A stretch of DNA of 56,437 nt from Acidobacteriota bacterium (GTDB taxonomy: Bacteria > Acidobacteriota > Terriglobia > Acidiferrales > UBA7541). The stretch covers positions 1 through 56,437 of the forward strand of contig QHYZ01000108.1 in NCBI GenBank assembly GCA_003225295.1, in the 5' to 3' direction. Below the pieces are notes generated by a model. The model worked only from the letters and a program-made list of their open reading frames with translations. It made no database searches and was not told where the DNA came from. Numbering within the stretch: position 1 is the first letter of the stretch; the number at the start of each line of letters is the position of its first letter. A program made the position numbers and the translations under genes. Below are positions 1-9,305 of this stretch, piece by piece.

Positions 1-651
1 GGCCCGCTTCAAGGCCTGCAACCGTTCCGGCGAAAATCCTTTGCGCTCCAGGCCAGTGGTATTGATGCCAAAACTTTTAGTCTCGCGCTCGGTTACGATT
101 TTCGAAAACGGGGGGACGTCCTGAGTAATCACTGTCGATGCGCCGATATACGCGTAGCGGCCGATGCGGCAAAACTGATGGACTGGACAGAACGCGCCAA
201 TCGTCGCGAAATCTTCCACCGTGACGTGTCCCGCCAGGGTTGCGCCGTTCACAAACAGCGTGTTGCTGCCGATCAAGCAATCGTGCCCGATGTGCGAATA
301 CGCCAGAAGAAAATTGTGGTCGCCCAGGAAAGTCTTGCCGCCGCCTTTTTTTGTGCCACGGCTGACGGTGACGTATTCGCGGAAAATGTTGCCGTCGCCT
401 GCGACCAGTTCGGTGCGCTCACCTCGAAAGGTATAGTCCTGCGGGTCGCTACCGATCGCACTGAACGAATAAAACGCATTGTTCTTGCCGAACTTCGAAG
501 GGCCCGTCAGCATCGCGTGGGTGTGCAACACGCAGCCGTCGCCCAATTCCACGTCCTCGCCAACCACCGCGTACGCGCCGATCTTCACGCCTTCCCCAAG
601 CTTGGCATTTGCCGCCACCACAGCCTGCGGATGAATTTCGCGCATCGTCAT
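1..651 (-). CDS. lpxA: UDP-N-acetylglucosamine acyltransferase LpxA (3' end beyond window)
   Basis: First enzyme of lipid A synthesis: it moves a 3-hydroxyacyl chain from acyl carrier protein to UDP-GlcNAc in the cytoplasm. The 217 visible residues show the hexapeptide-repeat left-handed beta helix, the segment AYSHIGHDC holding the catalytic His, and the family block GINTTGLERKGF near the window edge. About 45 C-terminal residues lie outside. The start at 651 gives a 4-base ATGA overlap with the fabZ stop; an in-frame ATG at 645 is the alternative. The fabZ-lpxA order is the usual one in Gram-negative bacteria, so this is an outer-membrane organism. Identification is secure; only the 3' end is unseen. 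Confidence 0.95.
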   Translation of the reverse strand, partial: MTMREIHPQAVVAANAKLGEGVKIGAYAVVGEDVELGDGCVLHTHAMLTGPSKFGKNNAFYSFSAIGSDPQDYTFRGERTELVAGDGNIFREYVTVSRGTKKGGGKTFLGDHNFLLAYSHIGHDCLIGSNTLFVNGATLAGHVTVEDFATIGAFCPVHQFCRIGRYAYIGASTVITQDVPPFSKIVTERETKSFGINTTGLERKGFSPERLQALKRA

Positions 652-1115
652 TTCGGAGGTTCTTCGGCCTTGCCCGGTGCGTCGCGATCGATCATCTTGC
701 ACATCACCGTGCCTTCGGCAGCCAATTGTCCGTTCACCGTTGCTTTGCCTTCCAACTTGCAGAAGTCCCCGCGCCAGGCCAGGACGTTGCATTCGATGCG
801 CAGTTGATCGCCGGGCACCACGGGACGCCGGAATCGCGCGCCGTCGACGGCCACAAAAAAGAGCAGCTTATTGTCGCGATCCGGAATATCCAGCAGCAGC
901 AAAAGCCCACCCGTCTGCGCCATGGCCTCGAGAATAAGGACGCCCGGCATGACGGGCTTTCCAGGAAAATGTCCCTGGAAGTAATATTCATTTATAGAAA
1001 CATTCTTGATGCCCACGATGCGCTTGAGGCGTTCCACCTCGAGAATTGCGTCCACCATGAGAAATGGATAGCGGTGCGGCAGTAGCTTCTGAATTTCCAC
1101 GACGTCCAGTATCAT
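648..1115 (-). CDS. fabZ: 3-hydroxyacyl-[acyl-carrier-protein] dehydratase FabZ
   Basis: Cytosolic dehydratase that removes water from beta-hydroxyacyl-ACP in fatty acid elongation. The 155-residue protein has the hot-dog fold hallmarks: LLPHRYPFLMVD near the start, then GHFPGKPVMPGVL with the catalytic His and, further on, the catalytic Glu in LILEAMAQTGG. An upstream in-frame ATG at 1157 would add an Arg-rich 14-residue leader unlike the family. The ATG at 1115 is preceded by GGAGAG at good spacing and is chosen. It overlaps lpxA by four bases, so the two are translationally coupled. lpxD is not upstream; the region to the right is a divergent intergenic space. Confidence 0.95.
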   Translation of the reverse strand: MILDVVEIQKLLPHRYPFLMVDAILEVERLKRIVGIKNVSINEYYFQGHFPGKPVMPGVLILEAMAQTGGLLLLLDIPDRDNKLLFFVAVDGARFRRPVVPGDQLRIECNVLAWRGDFCKLEGKATVNGQLAAEGTVMCKMIDRDAPGKAEEPPK

Positions 1116-1175
1116 TCGTGCTCTCCGTCGCCGCAGCCTCTCAGCGGCGCCTGGCACATCCCCGCCAAACTTCTA

Positions 1176-1181
1176 ATTATA
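1176..1181 (-). promoter_or_regulatory. candidate -10 box for fabZ-lpxA
   Basis: On the minus strand this hexamer reads TATAAT, a perfect sigma-70 -10 box, 61 bases upstream of the fabZ start. No convincing -35 hexamer lies 16-18 bases further up, so the call rests on the -10 alone. The rest of 1116-1315 holds no other recognisable signal. Confidence 0.35.
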
Positions 1182-1315
1182 TGCGAACCGTCGCCCTCCG
1201 CGATACGCGCTCTTCCGGGGTGGCTACGGTTTTCCAACCGCGGAGGTGTTCTTTCGCCGCGATAGATTTTGCTCGATTTGCTCTGGTCGCCGCGCATTGA
1301 TAGCATCTCCCCATC

Positions 1316-2473
1316 ATGCTGGAGGCCGGTCTCCCTAAGACGTTGTTGCAACTCTTGAAGCCGCGCCTGCCGCAGATGCTCGCGACACTGCGCCGGTTCG
1401 TGACTGCGGAATCCCCCAGTCTGGAAAAAGCTGCTACCGATCGTTGTTGCCGTGTCATCGCTGAGGAATGGAATAAGCGCGGCGCACGCGTGGAACGAAT
1501 CGCGCAGAAGCATCGTGGGGACCTGCTCCGCATCACTCCCCTGCCGAACAAATCTGGGTCTTCGGGGCAACTTCTGGTCTTGGGCCACTACGATACGGTT
1601 TACTCCACGGGAACACTCGCCAAAATGCCTTTCCGACTGGAAGGTGGCAAAGCGTACGGCCCGGGAACCTTTGACATGAAGGCCGGAATCGTTCAGGCGC
1701 TTTTCGCGCTGCAGGCCCTGCAGCATGCGGAAATGCGGCTGCGCAAACGCCTCGTCTTTCTCTGGACCTCTGACGAGGAGATCGGCAGCGAATCTTCGCG
1801 CAAATTCTTCGAAACGGAAGCGCGCCGCAGCGACGCCGTCTTCGTGCTTGAGCCCTCCTTCGGCTCGCGCGGCCTGCTGAAGACGGCGCGCAAGGGAGTC
1901 GGTGGAGCCGAATTGATTGTGCATGGCCGCGCTTCGCACGCGGGTCTCGCACCACAAGAAGGTGTCAACGCCATCCACGAATTGGCACGGCAACTCGCGG
2001 CCATCGCCGGATGGAATGATTTTCGCCGCGGCGTCACCGTCAACGCCGGCATCATTGAGGGTGGCACACGCACGAATGTTATCCCGGAACGCGCACGCGC
2101 GCTCCTTGACCTGCGCGCCTTGCGGAATTCCGATATGCGTAGCCTGGAACGCCGCCTGCATGCCCTGCGGCCGCTTCAAAGTGGGGCTCGCCTTGAAGTC
2201 ACCGGCGGATTCGACCGCCCTCCGCTCGAACGCAAAATGAGCGCATCGCTCTACGCCCGTGCCAAATCACTGGCGAAGCAGATGAATGTGTCCCTGGGCG
2301 AATGCACCGTCGGGGGCGGCTCGGACGGAAATTTCACTGCCGCGCTCGGCATCCCCACGCTCGACGGCCTGGGCGCCGTCGGCGATGGCGCTCATTCCTC
2401 GCACGAACACATTCTTATCAACACCATGCCCTGCCGCGCCGCACTCTTAGCCGCTCTTCTTGCCACCATCTAG
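1316..2473 (+). CDS. M20 family metallopeptidase (glutamate carboxypeptidase-like)
   Basis: Probable zinc carboxypeptidase or deacylase of the M20 (ArgE/DapE/CPG2) family, 385 residues. Metal-binding motifs are all present: GHYDTVY (His91, Asp93), the bridging Asp120 in TFDMKAG, and the acid pair TSDEE (Glu154, Glu155) containing the catalytic base. The dimerisation (lid) domain begins near GRASHAG and the last metal-ligand region is GGGSDGNF followed by a His-containing GDGAHS segment. No signal peptide is seen, so it is likely cytosolic. Closest in pattern to CPG2-type glutamate carboxypeptidases; the substrate cannot be told. It stands alone, convergent with the next gene. Confidence 0.9.
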   Translation: MLEAGLPKTLLQLLKPRLPQMLATLRRFVTAESPSLEKAATDRCCRVIAEEWNKRGARVERIAQKHRGDLLRITPLPNKSGSSGQLLVLGHYDTVYSTGTLAKMPFRLEGGKAYGPGTFDMKAGIVQALFALQALQHAEMRLRKRLVFLWTSDEEIGSESSRKFFETEARRSDAVFVLEPSFGSRGLLKTARKGVGGAELIVHGRASHAGLAPQEGVNAIHELARQLAAIAGWNDFRRGVTVNAGIIEGGTRTNVIPERARALLDLRALRNSDMRSLERRLHALRPLQSGARLEVTGGFDRPPLERKMSASLYARAKSLAKQMNVSLGECTVGGGSDGNFTAALGIPTLDGLGAVGDGAHSSHEHILINTMPCRAALLAALLATI

Positions 2474-2517
2474 CACAAAACGAGGGGGAGAGCGTGCAAG
2501 CGTCCGCACGAAGTGGA

Positions 2518-3999
2518 TCAGCGCGCGTAGGTTTTCCGCAGATATTCCGCTGCGGATTGCATCAGGTCGTCATAACCGCTGTGCAGCACGTCGCGCAGCG
2601 CCGCCTCGGTGGCCATTCCCGCCCCGATGCGATCGAGGATTCGCTCAATATCGCCCATCCCATCGGCTTGCACGATGTATTCGATGTTCGCCAACGCCCA
2701 GGCATACGCATAGCGCGCCGTGTCCCCACTCATGTTCAGCCACGAGCCTTCGAGACGGCTGAGCGGGATGGCCTTATTGTCGTTGTAAATCTGCAACAGC
2801 ACTGCGGCATCCTCTCTGCTGCGCTGGCCCTCCATCCATTGTGCCAATCCTTCCTGAATCCAGGCCGGTGCGTGAATTGTGCAGCTTGCTGCCAGCCCCA
2901 TGCAAGCGCTGCGCGTCTTCTGCGCAATGAAGCTGTGGGTCAGCTCATGTTTCAGGACGCGCGACAATTCCGAGTCCACCCCCGCCAGTCCCTGCACCGG
3001 CACGCGGATGCGTCCGTCGTTCAGCGCTCCCGCCCACGACGGGGCTTTGGTGATGTCACTGAAGGCATCTTGCGTGTAGAGAATCACACCAATCGGTTCC
3101 GCAGGCGTAAAGTTCAGCTGGGATTCAATGGCCGAAAAATGCCTCTCCAGGGTTCGCAGTACTTCCCGCGCCAGCGCTGGCGCGGCTGCGCCGCTGTAGC
3201 GCAGTTTGAAGTGACTGCTCTCGTTTTCCTTGTAGCTTTCTTCCTCCTGCTTATCCGCGAGTGCTCTGTCCAGCGCTAACTGCACTTCTTTGTCCGGCCG
3301 CAGCGCTTGCGCGCGCTTCCACTCGGCAACCGCCTGAGCTATTTTATTCAAGCCGTAGTAGGCCCAGCCCTCCAGCTTTGGCACATCCGGGTTGTCCGGC
3401 GCAAAGCGCCGCGCACGCTCCAGGTATTCCAGGGATTCCTTAAACTCGCTGCGCCTCAAAAGGAGGTAACCTACGTTCAAGAGCAACGCCGGTTCTTCCG
3501 GCGCATAGTTTAGTGCCGTTCGCGCGTCGCTGAGCGCATGCTCCATGTCGCCGCGAGACAATTCGAAATTCGCCGCCAGATGATGTCCCAGCGCGGCACT
3601 CTGATTGGCCGGCCGGCCGCCCGAGCGAGCTGCGCCTTCCAGTTTCGAAATGTATTCCCGATCGATCGCCCCGTCGTGGACCGCACCGTGTTCGACTTCG
3701 GCGATCGCTCCGCTCGATTGCATCACTGGCGGCGTGATGTCCAGGTTCGCGGCATCGGCTCCCGTTGAGCCGGCCATCGGCACCGAGCCACCTTTCTCAA
3801 TATGATCGACAATGGATTTCGGCAGGCTCAATTCGCCGGCGGAGGTCAGATACTTTACCTTGTCGCCTTCTTCGACGGCGCTCAGAGCGATGATGCGCCG
3901 GCCGTTCTTAAGAACAATGGTATCCGCTGCCGCCCGGCTGCTCACGGAAAGGAGTACGACGCTCAGCAACACAGTGCGAATTCGGGAAGCTAAAATCAT
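2518..3999 (-). CDS. exported TPR protein with HExxH metallopeptidase domain (peptidase MA-like)
   Basis: A 493-residue exported protein. Residues 1-25 form a signal peptide ending in SRAAA; a beta-rich segment follows, then tetratricopeptide-like repeats (about 140-250), then a C-terminal gluzincin-like domain with KHELTHSFI (HExxH) and a downstream IQEGLAQW whose Glu is the likely third zinc ligand. This layout matches the peptidase_MA_2 group common in Acidobacteria and Myxobacteria. Role is probably periplasmic proteolysis, substrate unknown. It is divergent from the M1 peptidase at 4087 with under 90 bases between them, so the two metallopeptidases may share control. No frameshift is seen. 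Confidence 0.85.
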   Translation of the reverse strand: MILASRIRTVLLSVVLLSVSSRAAADTIVLKNGRRIIALSAVEEGDKVKYLTSAGELSLPKSIVDHIEKGGSVPMAGSTGADAANLDITPPVMQSSGAIAEVEHGAVHDGAIDREYISKLEGAARSGGRPANQSAALGHHLAANFELSRGDMEHALSDARTALNYAPEEPALLLNVGYLLLRRSEFKESLEYLERARRFAPDNPDVPKLEGWAYYGLNKIAQAVAEWKRAQALRPDKEVQLALDRALADKQEEESYKENESSHFKLRYSGAAAPALAREVLRTLERHFSAIESQLNFTPAEPIGVILYTQDAFSDITKAPSWAGALNDGRIRVPVQGLAGVDSELSRVLKHELTHSFIAQKTRSACMGLAASCTIHAPAWIQEGLAQWMEGQRSREDAAVLLQIYNDNKAIPLSRLEGSWLNMSGDTARYAYAWALANIEYIVQADGMGDIERILDRIGAGMATEAALRDVLHSGYDDLMQSAAEYLRKTYAR

Positions 4000-4086
4000 G
4001 CGTGGTATCTTTCCATTTTAATCTGCGGTCGTGACTTCGCGCCGCCCGCCTTGTCCCCTCATGCCGAAAGTGACTACACTTCTCGT

Positions 4087-6522
4087 ATGAGGGCGGAGGC
4101 AATCTTTTTCGCGCTGTGGTGTCTCCTGGCGCCGGCAGTCTTTCCAGGCACGGAAAGATCACCGCATGAATTGTATGATGCGATTAAGGCCCTGCGTGTC
4201 GATTCCTCCAATGTTTATCGCATCGCTCCCGCCCATCACGTCCAGCTGCGGCGTGGCGATGCCGTTCTCTCCTTTGAAGAGGGGACGCTCACGTTTTTCT
4301 CCCCGCTCGATGGGCAGATTACGGGCGCCGTCTTTTCCGGGCGCGGTCACGTTCTGGCGGCGCCGCGCGAACCGGTCGAAAAACAGCAGATGGGGAGATT
4401 TCTCGGCGCTCCCGTCCTCGATCAGGAATTCATCAACGGTTATGTTCGCTTCACGGACGATACCGCGGGCGAACTGCTTCGCCAATTCCGCGCCGCGAAT
4501 CTGGTGGCTCAGACGGATGCGTCCGTCGGGGCGCAATGGGATTCCGCTGTAACTCACCTCAATCCCAGCTACACCCTGCGCATTCTTTTTGACCGGCTCT
4601 CGCCGAACCCTAAACCGTGCTTTTACGCCGGGCTGGAAGGCGCAGCCACCGGCCCGTTCGATGTGGTGCTTGACGCACAACGTGACGAGCAATTCCTTCT
4701 GGGACAAGTGCACAAAGCCGGCGGCAGAACTTTATACGATGTCTGGACCTCGCATCGAGTTCCGGACTCGCCGGTTTTTCCAGTGGCTTTTCGCGCCTTG
4801 CACTACTCCATTGAGACCTCCATTTCCCCCAACAACTCCCTCGATGCCACCGCCAGCGTGCGTTTGCGCGCGGAAACCGGAGCAGAACGGGTTCTCGTTT
4901 TCCAGCTTTCTCGGGCTCTGACGATCGACAGCGTCACCGGCGAGCATGGTGAATCCCTCCCTTTTTTTCAAAATGAGGGCATGAACCTCCAGGAGCGCAG
5001 CGCGCGCGGCAACGACTATTTGGATGTCGTTCTTCCGCAGACTCCGTCGGGCCGTCAGGAATTCACGCTTCATTTTCATTACCGGGGCAACGTCATCCAG
5101 GACGCCGGGAACGGCGTCTTGTTTGTCGGCGCGAGAGAAAGCTGGTACCCGCACCTTGGAGATAGCGCGGAATTTTCTGCCTATGACTTCCTTCTGCGCT
5201 GGCCGCACAAGCTTCGCTTGATTGCCACCGGTTCTAAACTCGAAGAGCACGAGGACGGAGAATTCCGCGTCGGGCATTGGAAGACGGAAAAGCCCATGTC
5301 CGTTGCGGGCTTCAATCTCGGCGAATACGCCTCGGCCTCCGTCACCTCCGGGGCTCGTTCCATCGATGTCTACGCCAATCGTCAACTCGAGGAGGATCTG
5401 CGGAAGCGTCTGACCTTGCATGACGCGGATATCCTCTCCCTCCCTTCTGGGCGATTCGGTTCTGCCTCGACGGCACACTCGGTCGTGCCGCCTGCTCCCT
5501 CTCCCAGTCCGGCGGATGCGCTCAAGCAGCTTGGCAAAGAGATTGATTCCTCGATCCGCTTTTACGAAACATTCAGTGGTCCCTTTCCCTTCCATAACCT
5601 CAGCGTCTCGCAGATTCCCGGAACCTTTGGGCAGGGCTGGCCCGGTCTGCTCTACGTTTCCACCTATTCCTTCCTGCCGTCGGAAGCCCAGCAGCGCGCG
5701 GGGCTGAGCACGGTCAGCCAGGAGCACTTCAGCGAGCTGGTTCCCTATCACGAGGTCGCGCATCAATGGTGGGGCAACGTCGTCGCTTGGTCGAGCTACC
5801 GCGACCAGTGGATTGACGAAGCCATCGCGAATTATCTCGCCGTTCTCTTCGCCGACACCAAGAAGAATCCGGACCACACACTGCACGTTTGGCTCGCGCG
5901 CTACCGCCAGCAGCTCGTTGAGAAATTGCCGGGCGCCACGGAAACAGCGGGAGACATCGGCGCGCTCGCCCTCGGGTCACGCCTCAATTCTTCGAAGTCC
6001 CCCACCGCCTATGAGCAGATTATCTACAGCAAAGGTTCCTGGATCATTCACATGTTGCGGGAAATGCTGCGCCAGCCCGGCGCCAGGAATCCCGATGCGC
6101 GATTCACCGCTCTCCTGCAAACGCTGGTGACAAAGTACGCCTACCGCGCACTCTCCACCGATGACTTGCAACACGAAGTGGAAGCCGTCATGACGCCGGG
6201 CATGAACCTCGAAGGCGGACGCTCTATGGAATGGTTCTTCGAAGAGTGGGTGCGCGGGACGGGCATCCCGCATTATCGTTTGGAATTCACGGCTCACCAT
6301 ACGGAAAAAGGCTATCAGATCCGTGGGAAGCTCTTTCAGACCGGTGTGCCGCGCTCGTTCGTCGCCAGCGTTCCACTCTATGCCGGTGGCCCCGGACACG
6401 GGGCGTTCCTCGTCACCGTGGTAGCGGCCGGGCCGGAAACGTCGTTTCAGTTCGTCGCTCCGAATCTTCCGCACAAAATTGTCGTTGATCCCCAGATGAC
6501 GCTGCTGTGTACCTGGGAATAA
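4087..6522 (+). CDS. M1 family zinc aminopeptidase, exported
   Basis: Large (811-residue) M1-type metallopeptidase. The zinc site is HEVAHQWWGN near residue 555, with the third ligand Glu in DEAIANYL about 20 residues later, the canonical HExxH-18-E spacing. Residues 1-22 look like a signal peptide, so it acts outside the cytoplasm. The first 200 residues are an extra N-terminal region not part of the M1 core. An ATG at 4051 in the same frame would add 12 polar residues before the signal sequence; the ATG at 4087 puts the signal peptide at the N terminus and is preferred. An exopeptidase GxMEN-type motif is not obvious, so the peptide specificity is uncertain. Confidence 0.9.
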   Translation: MRAEAIFFALWCLLAPAVFPGTERSPHELYDAIKALRVDSSNVYRIAPAHHVQLRRGDAVLSFEEGTLTFFSPLDGQITGAVFSGRGHVLAAPREPVEKQQMGRFLGAPVLDQEFINGYVRFTDDTAGELLRQFRAANLVAQTDASVGAQWDSAVTHLNPSYTLRILFDRLSPNPKPCFYAGLEGAATGPFDVVLDAQRDEQFLLGQVHKAGGRTLYDVWTSHRVPDSPVFPVAFRALHYSIETSISPNNSLDATASVRLRAETGAERVLVFQLSRALTIDSVTGEHGESLPFFQNEGMNLQERSARGNDYLDVVLPQTPSGRQEFTLHFHYRGNVIQDAGNGVLFVGARESWYPHLGDSAEFSAYDFLLRWPHKLRLIATGSKLEEHEDGEFRVGHWKTEKPMSVAGFNLGEYASASVTSGARSIDVYANRQLEEDLRKRLTLHDADILSLPSGRFGSASTAHSVVPPAPSPSPADALKQLGKEIDSSIRFYETFSGPFPFHNLSVSQIPGTFGQGWPGLLYVSTYSFLPSEAQQRAGLSTVSQEHFSELVPYHEVAHQWWGNVVAWSSYRDQWIDEAIANYLAVLFADTKKNPDHTLHVWLARYRQQLVEKLPGATETAGDIGALALGSRLNSSKSPTAYEQIIYSKGSWIIHMLREMLRQPGARNPDARFTALLQTLVTKYAYRALSTDDLQHEVEAVMTPGMNLEGGRSMEWFFEEWVRGTGIPHYRLEFTAHHTEKGYQIRGKLFQTGVPRSFVASVPLYAGGPGHGAFLVTVVAAGPETSFQFVAPNLPHKIVVDPQMTLLCTWE

Positions 6523-6588
6523 TACCCGCCCGGGATTTCGAATGGGGGTGGGATTTCAGAGCAAAGGGATGGAATCTACGGGCGGAAC

Positions 6589-7485
6589 TTACTTGAAACG
6601 ATCGAGCAGCAACTGTTGTTCGAGCAGTGGGCTATCCAGATTGAGCTGTGCTTTTCCGTCCTGGCCGAAAATGTAGGCGAAACCCAGGGGATCGCCGGGG
6701 ATTCCGCGGAGCAGGCCGGCCTGTACCATCTGGCTTATGCGCGCCGGCCGTTTACCGTACCGCTTCGCGTATTCATCGGCAAGCGCATCAAGCTGCTGGC
6801 AGTCTTCTCGCACTTTGAGCAACCGTAGATGTAGCAGCGCATTCTCTTTGACCGAGGGATCGGGCGTCGAGTCGTAAATGTCCTTCCACAAGAACATCGA
6901 GGTTGCGAATGAGTCCCCTTCCGCGGCCACCTTGGCGGCCATTACTTTCATCCACAGCTGCGCGGTTGGTTTCTTGCTTCCTTCCAGAAAAGCCTCCGCG
7001 GCCTTTGGGTAATCCTTCAGATCAAAGTAGTAGACGAATCCCAGGTCCTCATATAGGCGCCAGTACTCCGGATTCGCTTGGATGCCGCGCTGGATCAGTT
7101 GCACCGCCAGATCCGGCCTGCCCGCACCGGCCGGGGCCGCCTGGCTGAGAAACATCGCGCCGAACCGATAGGAAATCAGCAGATTTGGATCCAGCGTCGT
7201 CGTGATATCCAGCAGCGGCCAGAGCAACTCGAGATTCGCCTGGCCTCGTACATGTTTGTTTCCGTAGTATTGCACCACGCGCGTCCAGTAAATGTCCGCC
7301 AGTAGCGGCGCATATTCGAGGCTCATTATCTTCACGAGTCTTCCGGAGCGCAGCAGGACGTCATCGCGTTCCTGGCTTAACCCAGCACGCTGCGCGTCGA
7401 TGCCGTGCTGCAGCCGCCAGATGGCTGCAAATCCAAGCGGCAGGACCAGCAAGAGCACCCACGCGATGGTTTTCTCCGATTTCAT
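6589..7485 (-). CDS. membrane-anchored TPR-like protein of unknown function
   Basis: A 298-residue protein with one N-terminal membrane segment (IAWVLLLVLPLGFAAIW) and an otherwise soluble helical region with TPR-like repeats (ANPEYWRLYEDLGFVYYFD). The ATG at 7485 overlaps the stop of the upstream permease gene by four bases, which decides the start over the longer reading from 7539. Being third in an ABC transporter operon, it could be an accessory periplasmic partner; that is inference from position. No enzymatic motif is seen. Similar proteins follow ABC-2 transporters in acidobacterial genomes as far as I recall. Confidence 0.8.
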   Translation of the reverse strand: MKSEKTIAWVLLLVLPLGFAAIWRLQHGIDAQRAGLSQERDDVLLRSGRLVKIMSLEYAPLLADIYWTRVVQYYGNKHVRGQANLELLWPLLDITTTLDPNLLISYRFGAMFLSQAAPAGAGRPDLAVQLIQRGIQANPEYWRLYEDLGFVYYFDLKDYPKAAEAFLEGSKKPTAQLWMKVMAAKVAAEGDSFATSMFLWKDIYDSTPDPSVKENALLHLRLLKVREDCQQLDALADEYAKRYGKRPARISQMVQAGLLRGIPGDPLGFAYIFGQDGKAQLNLDSPLLEQQLLLDRFK

Positions 7486-8258
7486 TTCAAATTCCGTCGC
7501 GAAAACACTACGGCCGCGGCGGTCAGAACGATGGTGCAATAAACCACCGCGTACAGCGTGTTTTGCAGGATCAAGGCGCCTGGAACCGCTCGCCCGTGCG
7601 CGGCCATGGCCATCACATTGAAATTCTCAAAATTCGGAAGCAGATGGGAGAGCCACTTGGTGAACGCGGCCATCGCCGGACTCATCACCTCGACCGGCAA
7701 ATCCCGCAGTTCCTGCACGTATAAACCCACGATGTACAGCCCCACGGTGAAGAGAATCGCCAGCAGCGGTGTCGTGAAGCAGGAAAACAACAGCGCCAGC
7801 GCGACGATCAGCGCCAGTTTCAGCAGTATGAAATACACCGCCACCAGCACCACCGCATCGCTTCGCTCCAGCGAATGCTTTACGTACAGCATCACCAGCA
7901 GCAACCCCAGCGCCATCGCCGCCGTGTTGACCGCCAGGGTCAGCACCAGCCCGCCGAATTTCCCGAGCAGGAATTCCCATCGCCGCACCGGTTTCGCCAG
8001 CAGCGCGTAGAGCGTGCGCTTGTCCATTTCCTTGGAGACCAGTGCGACGCCGATGAACACCGAAATCAGCACCCCGATCACCGAAATAGCGCTCAGGCCC
8101 AGGCTCACGATGACCGTCTGTTCGATCCCGATCGAAATCTGTCCCACGGCGACAGCAGCCGCCATCATCAGCAACGCGAAGAACACCAGGCTATACAGCA
8201 CGCGGTCACGCACTGCTTCACGAAACGTATTCAACGCCACCACGCCAGCGCGTCTCAT
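7482..8258 (-). CDS. ABC-2 type transporter permease
   Basis: Integral membrane subunit of an ABC exporter, 258 residues with about six hydrophobic segments. It begins with an amphipathic LNTFREAVRDRVLY stretch, a feature of the NosY/ABC-2 permease group. The gene overlaps both neighbours by four bases (ATGA junctions), so ATPase, permease and the TPR protein are translated as a coupled unit. The cargo is not evident from the sequence. Confidence 0.88.
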   Translation of the reverse strand: MRRAGVVALNTFREAVRDRVLYSLVFFALLMMAAAVAVGQISIGIEQTVIVSLGLSAISVIGVLISVFIGVALVSKEMDKRTLYALLAKPVRRWEFLLGKFGGLVLTLAVNTAAMALGLLLVMLYVKHSLERSDAVVLVAVYFILLKLALIVALALLFSCFTTPLLAILFTVGLYIVGLYVQELRDLPVEVMSPAMAAFTKWLSHLLPNFENFNVMAMAAHGRAVPGALILQNTLYAVVYCTIVLTAAAVVFSRRNLK

Positions 8259-9208
8259 TTCCCGCTCACTTCCACCGCCGCTGCCTGCGCGCGGTCCGCC
8301 TCCACCAGGTTCAAGAAAAATTCTTCCAGCGTCGCTTTCACCTGTGACACGGAGAGGATGCGCGCCCCGGCTCCTCGCAGTTGCTCGATTGCCGCGTACA
8401 GCTCCTCCTCAGCCACGTGCAGCCGGTAACAGGCGCCCGTGCGTGTCGCCTTGGAAAGCAGCGGCGCATTGCTCGCCCCTCTCAACTCAAACAGAATCTC
8501 CATCCCTTGCGATTTTATGTCCACGAGGGTCCCGGGCGCGCCGACCCCCCGGAGCCTTCCTCCGACAATCACGCCCACGCGGTCGCACAACATCTCCGCG
8601 TCGGAAAGAATGTGCGTGGAAAACATCACCGTCTTGCCATCCCTCTTCAACTCCAGAATAATGTCGCGCACCTCGCGCCTGCCGAGCGGGTCCAACCCCG
8701 ACATCGGCTCGTCCAGAATGACTACTTTCGGATCGTGGAGGATCGCCTGCGCCAGCCCGACGCGCTGCAGCATCCCCTTCGAGTACTTGCGAAGCTGTAT
8801 CTTATGCGCGGTATCCAGCCCGACCTTCTTCAGCATGCGTTGGACGCGATCCTTCCGGTCAGCCGCGGTCAGGTCCTGAAACCGGGCAAAATAATCGAGC
8901 ATTTCCGCCGCGGTCAGATAGTCGTAAAAGTAGGGCTGCTCCGGAAGATAACCGATCTCCCGGTGCATTTCCACGTCGCTGATCGGCTTGCCGAGGATTC
9001 GTGCGCTCCCCGCCGTCGGGAAAATCAACCTCATCAGCAGCTTGATGGTCGTTGATTTACCGGCGCCGTTCGGCCCGATAAAACCAAACACCTCGCCCGT
9101 CTCCACCTGCATGTTCAGCCCTTCGAGCGAAGCTTTCTTCTTAAGGTGAAGAAACCCGAAGGGATATTCCTTCGTCAAATTTTCAATCTCAATCGCTGAA
9201 CCCTGCAT
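8255..9208 (-). CDS. ABC transporter ATP-binding protein
   Basis: Cytosolic ATPase of the exporter, 317 residues. Walker A is GPNGAGKST at residues 45-53, the signature is the variant KYSKGMLQRVGLAQ, and Walker B is VVILDEPMSGLDP, followed by the H-loop STHIL. The region after residue 220 is the extra C-terminal domain common in ABC-2 (CcmA/NosF-type) ATPases. It is the first gene of a three-gene operon with the permease and the TPR protein. Substrate unknown. Confidence 0.92.
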   Translation of the reverse strand: MQGSAIEIENLTKEYPFGFLHLKKKASLEGLNMQVETGEVFGFIGPNGAGKSTTIKLLMRLIFPTAGSARILGKPISDVEMHREIGYLPEQPYFYDYLTAAEMLDYFARFQDLTAADRKDRVQRMLKKVGLDTAHKIQLRKYSKGMLQRVGLAQAILHDPKVVILDEPMSGLDPLGRREVRDIILELKRDGKTVMFSTHILSDAEMLCDRVGVIVGGRLRGVGAPGTLVDIKSQGMEILFELRGASNAPLLSKATRTGACYRLHVAEEELYAAIEQLRGAGARILSVSQVKATLEEFFLNLVEADRAQAAAVEVSGK

Positions 9209-9305
9209 GTACTCATTGTTGGCAAGCCGAGGGTGACCGTCAATCGCTCAGCTGGGCAATGTGCGCGGAGAGAAACTATATTATCTCAGATTGGACCGTC
9301 CGAAA

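Noticed and set aside
1112-2179. 355-residue minus-strand frame
   Set aside because: Antisense to the M20 peptidase gene, which has all metal-binding motifs.
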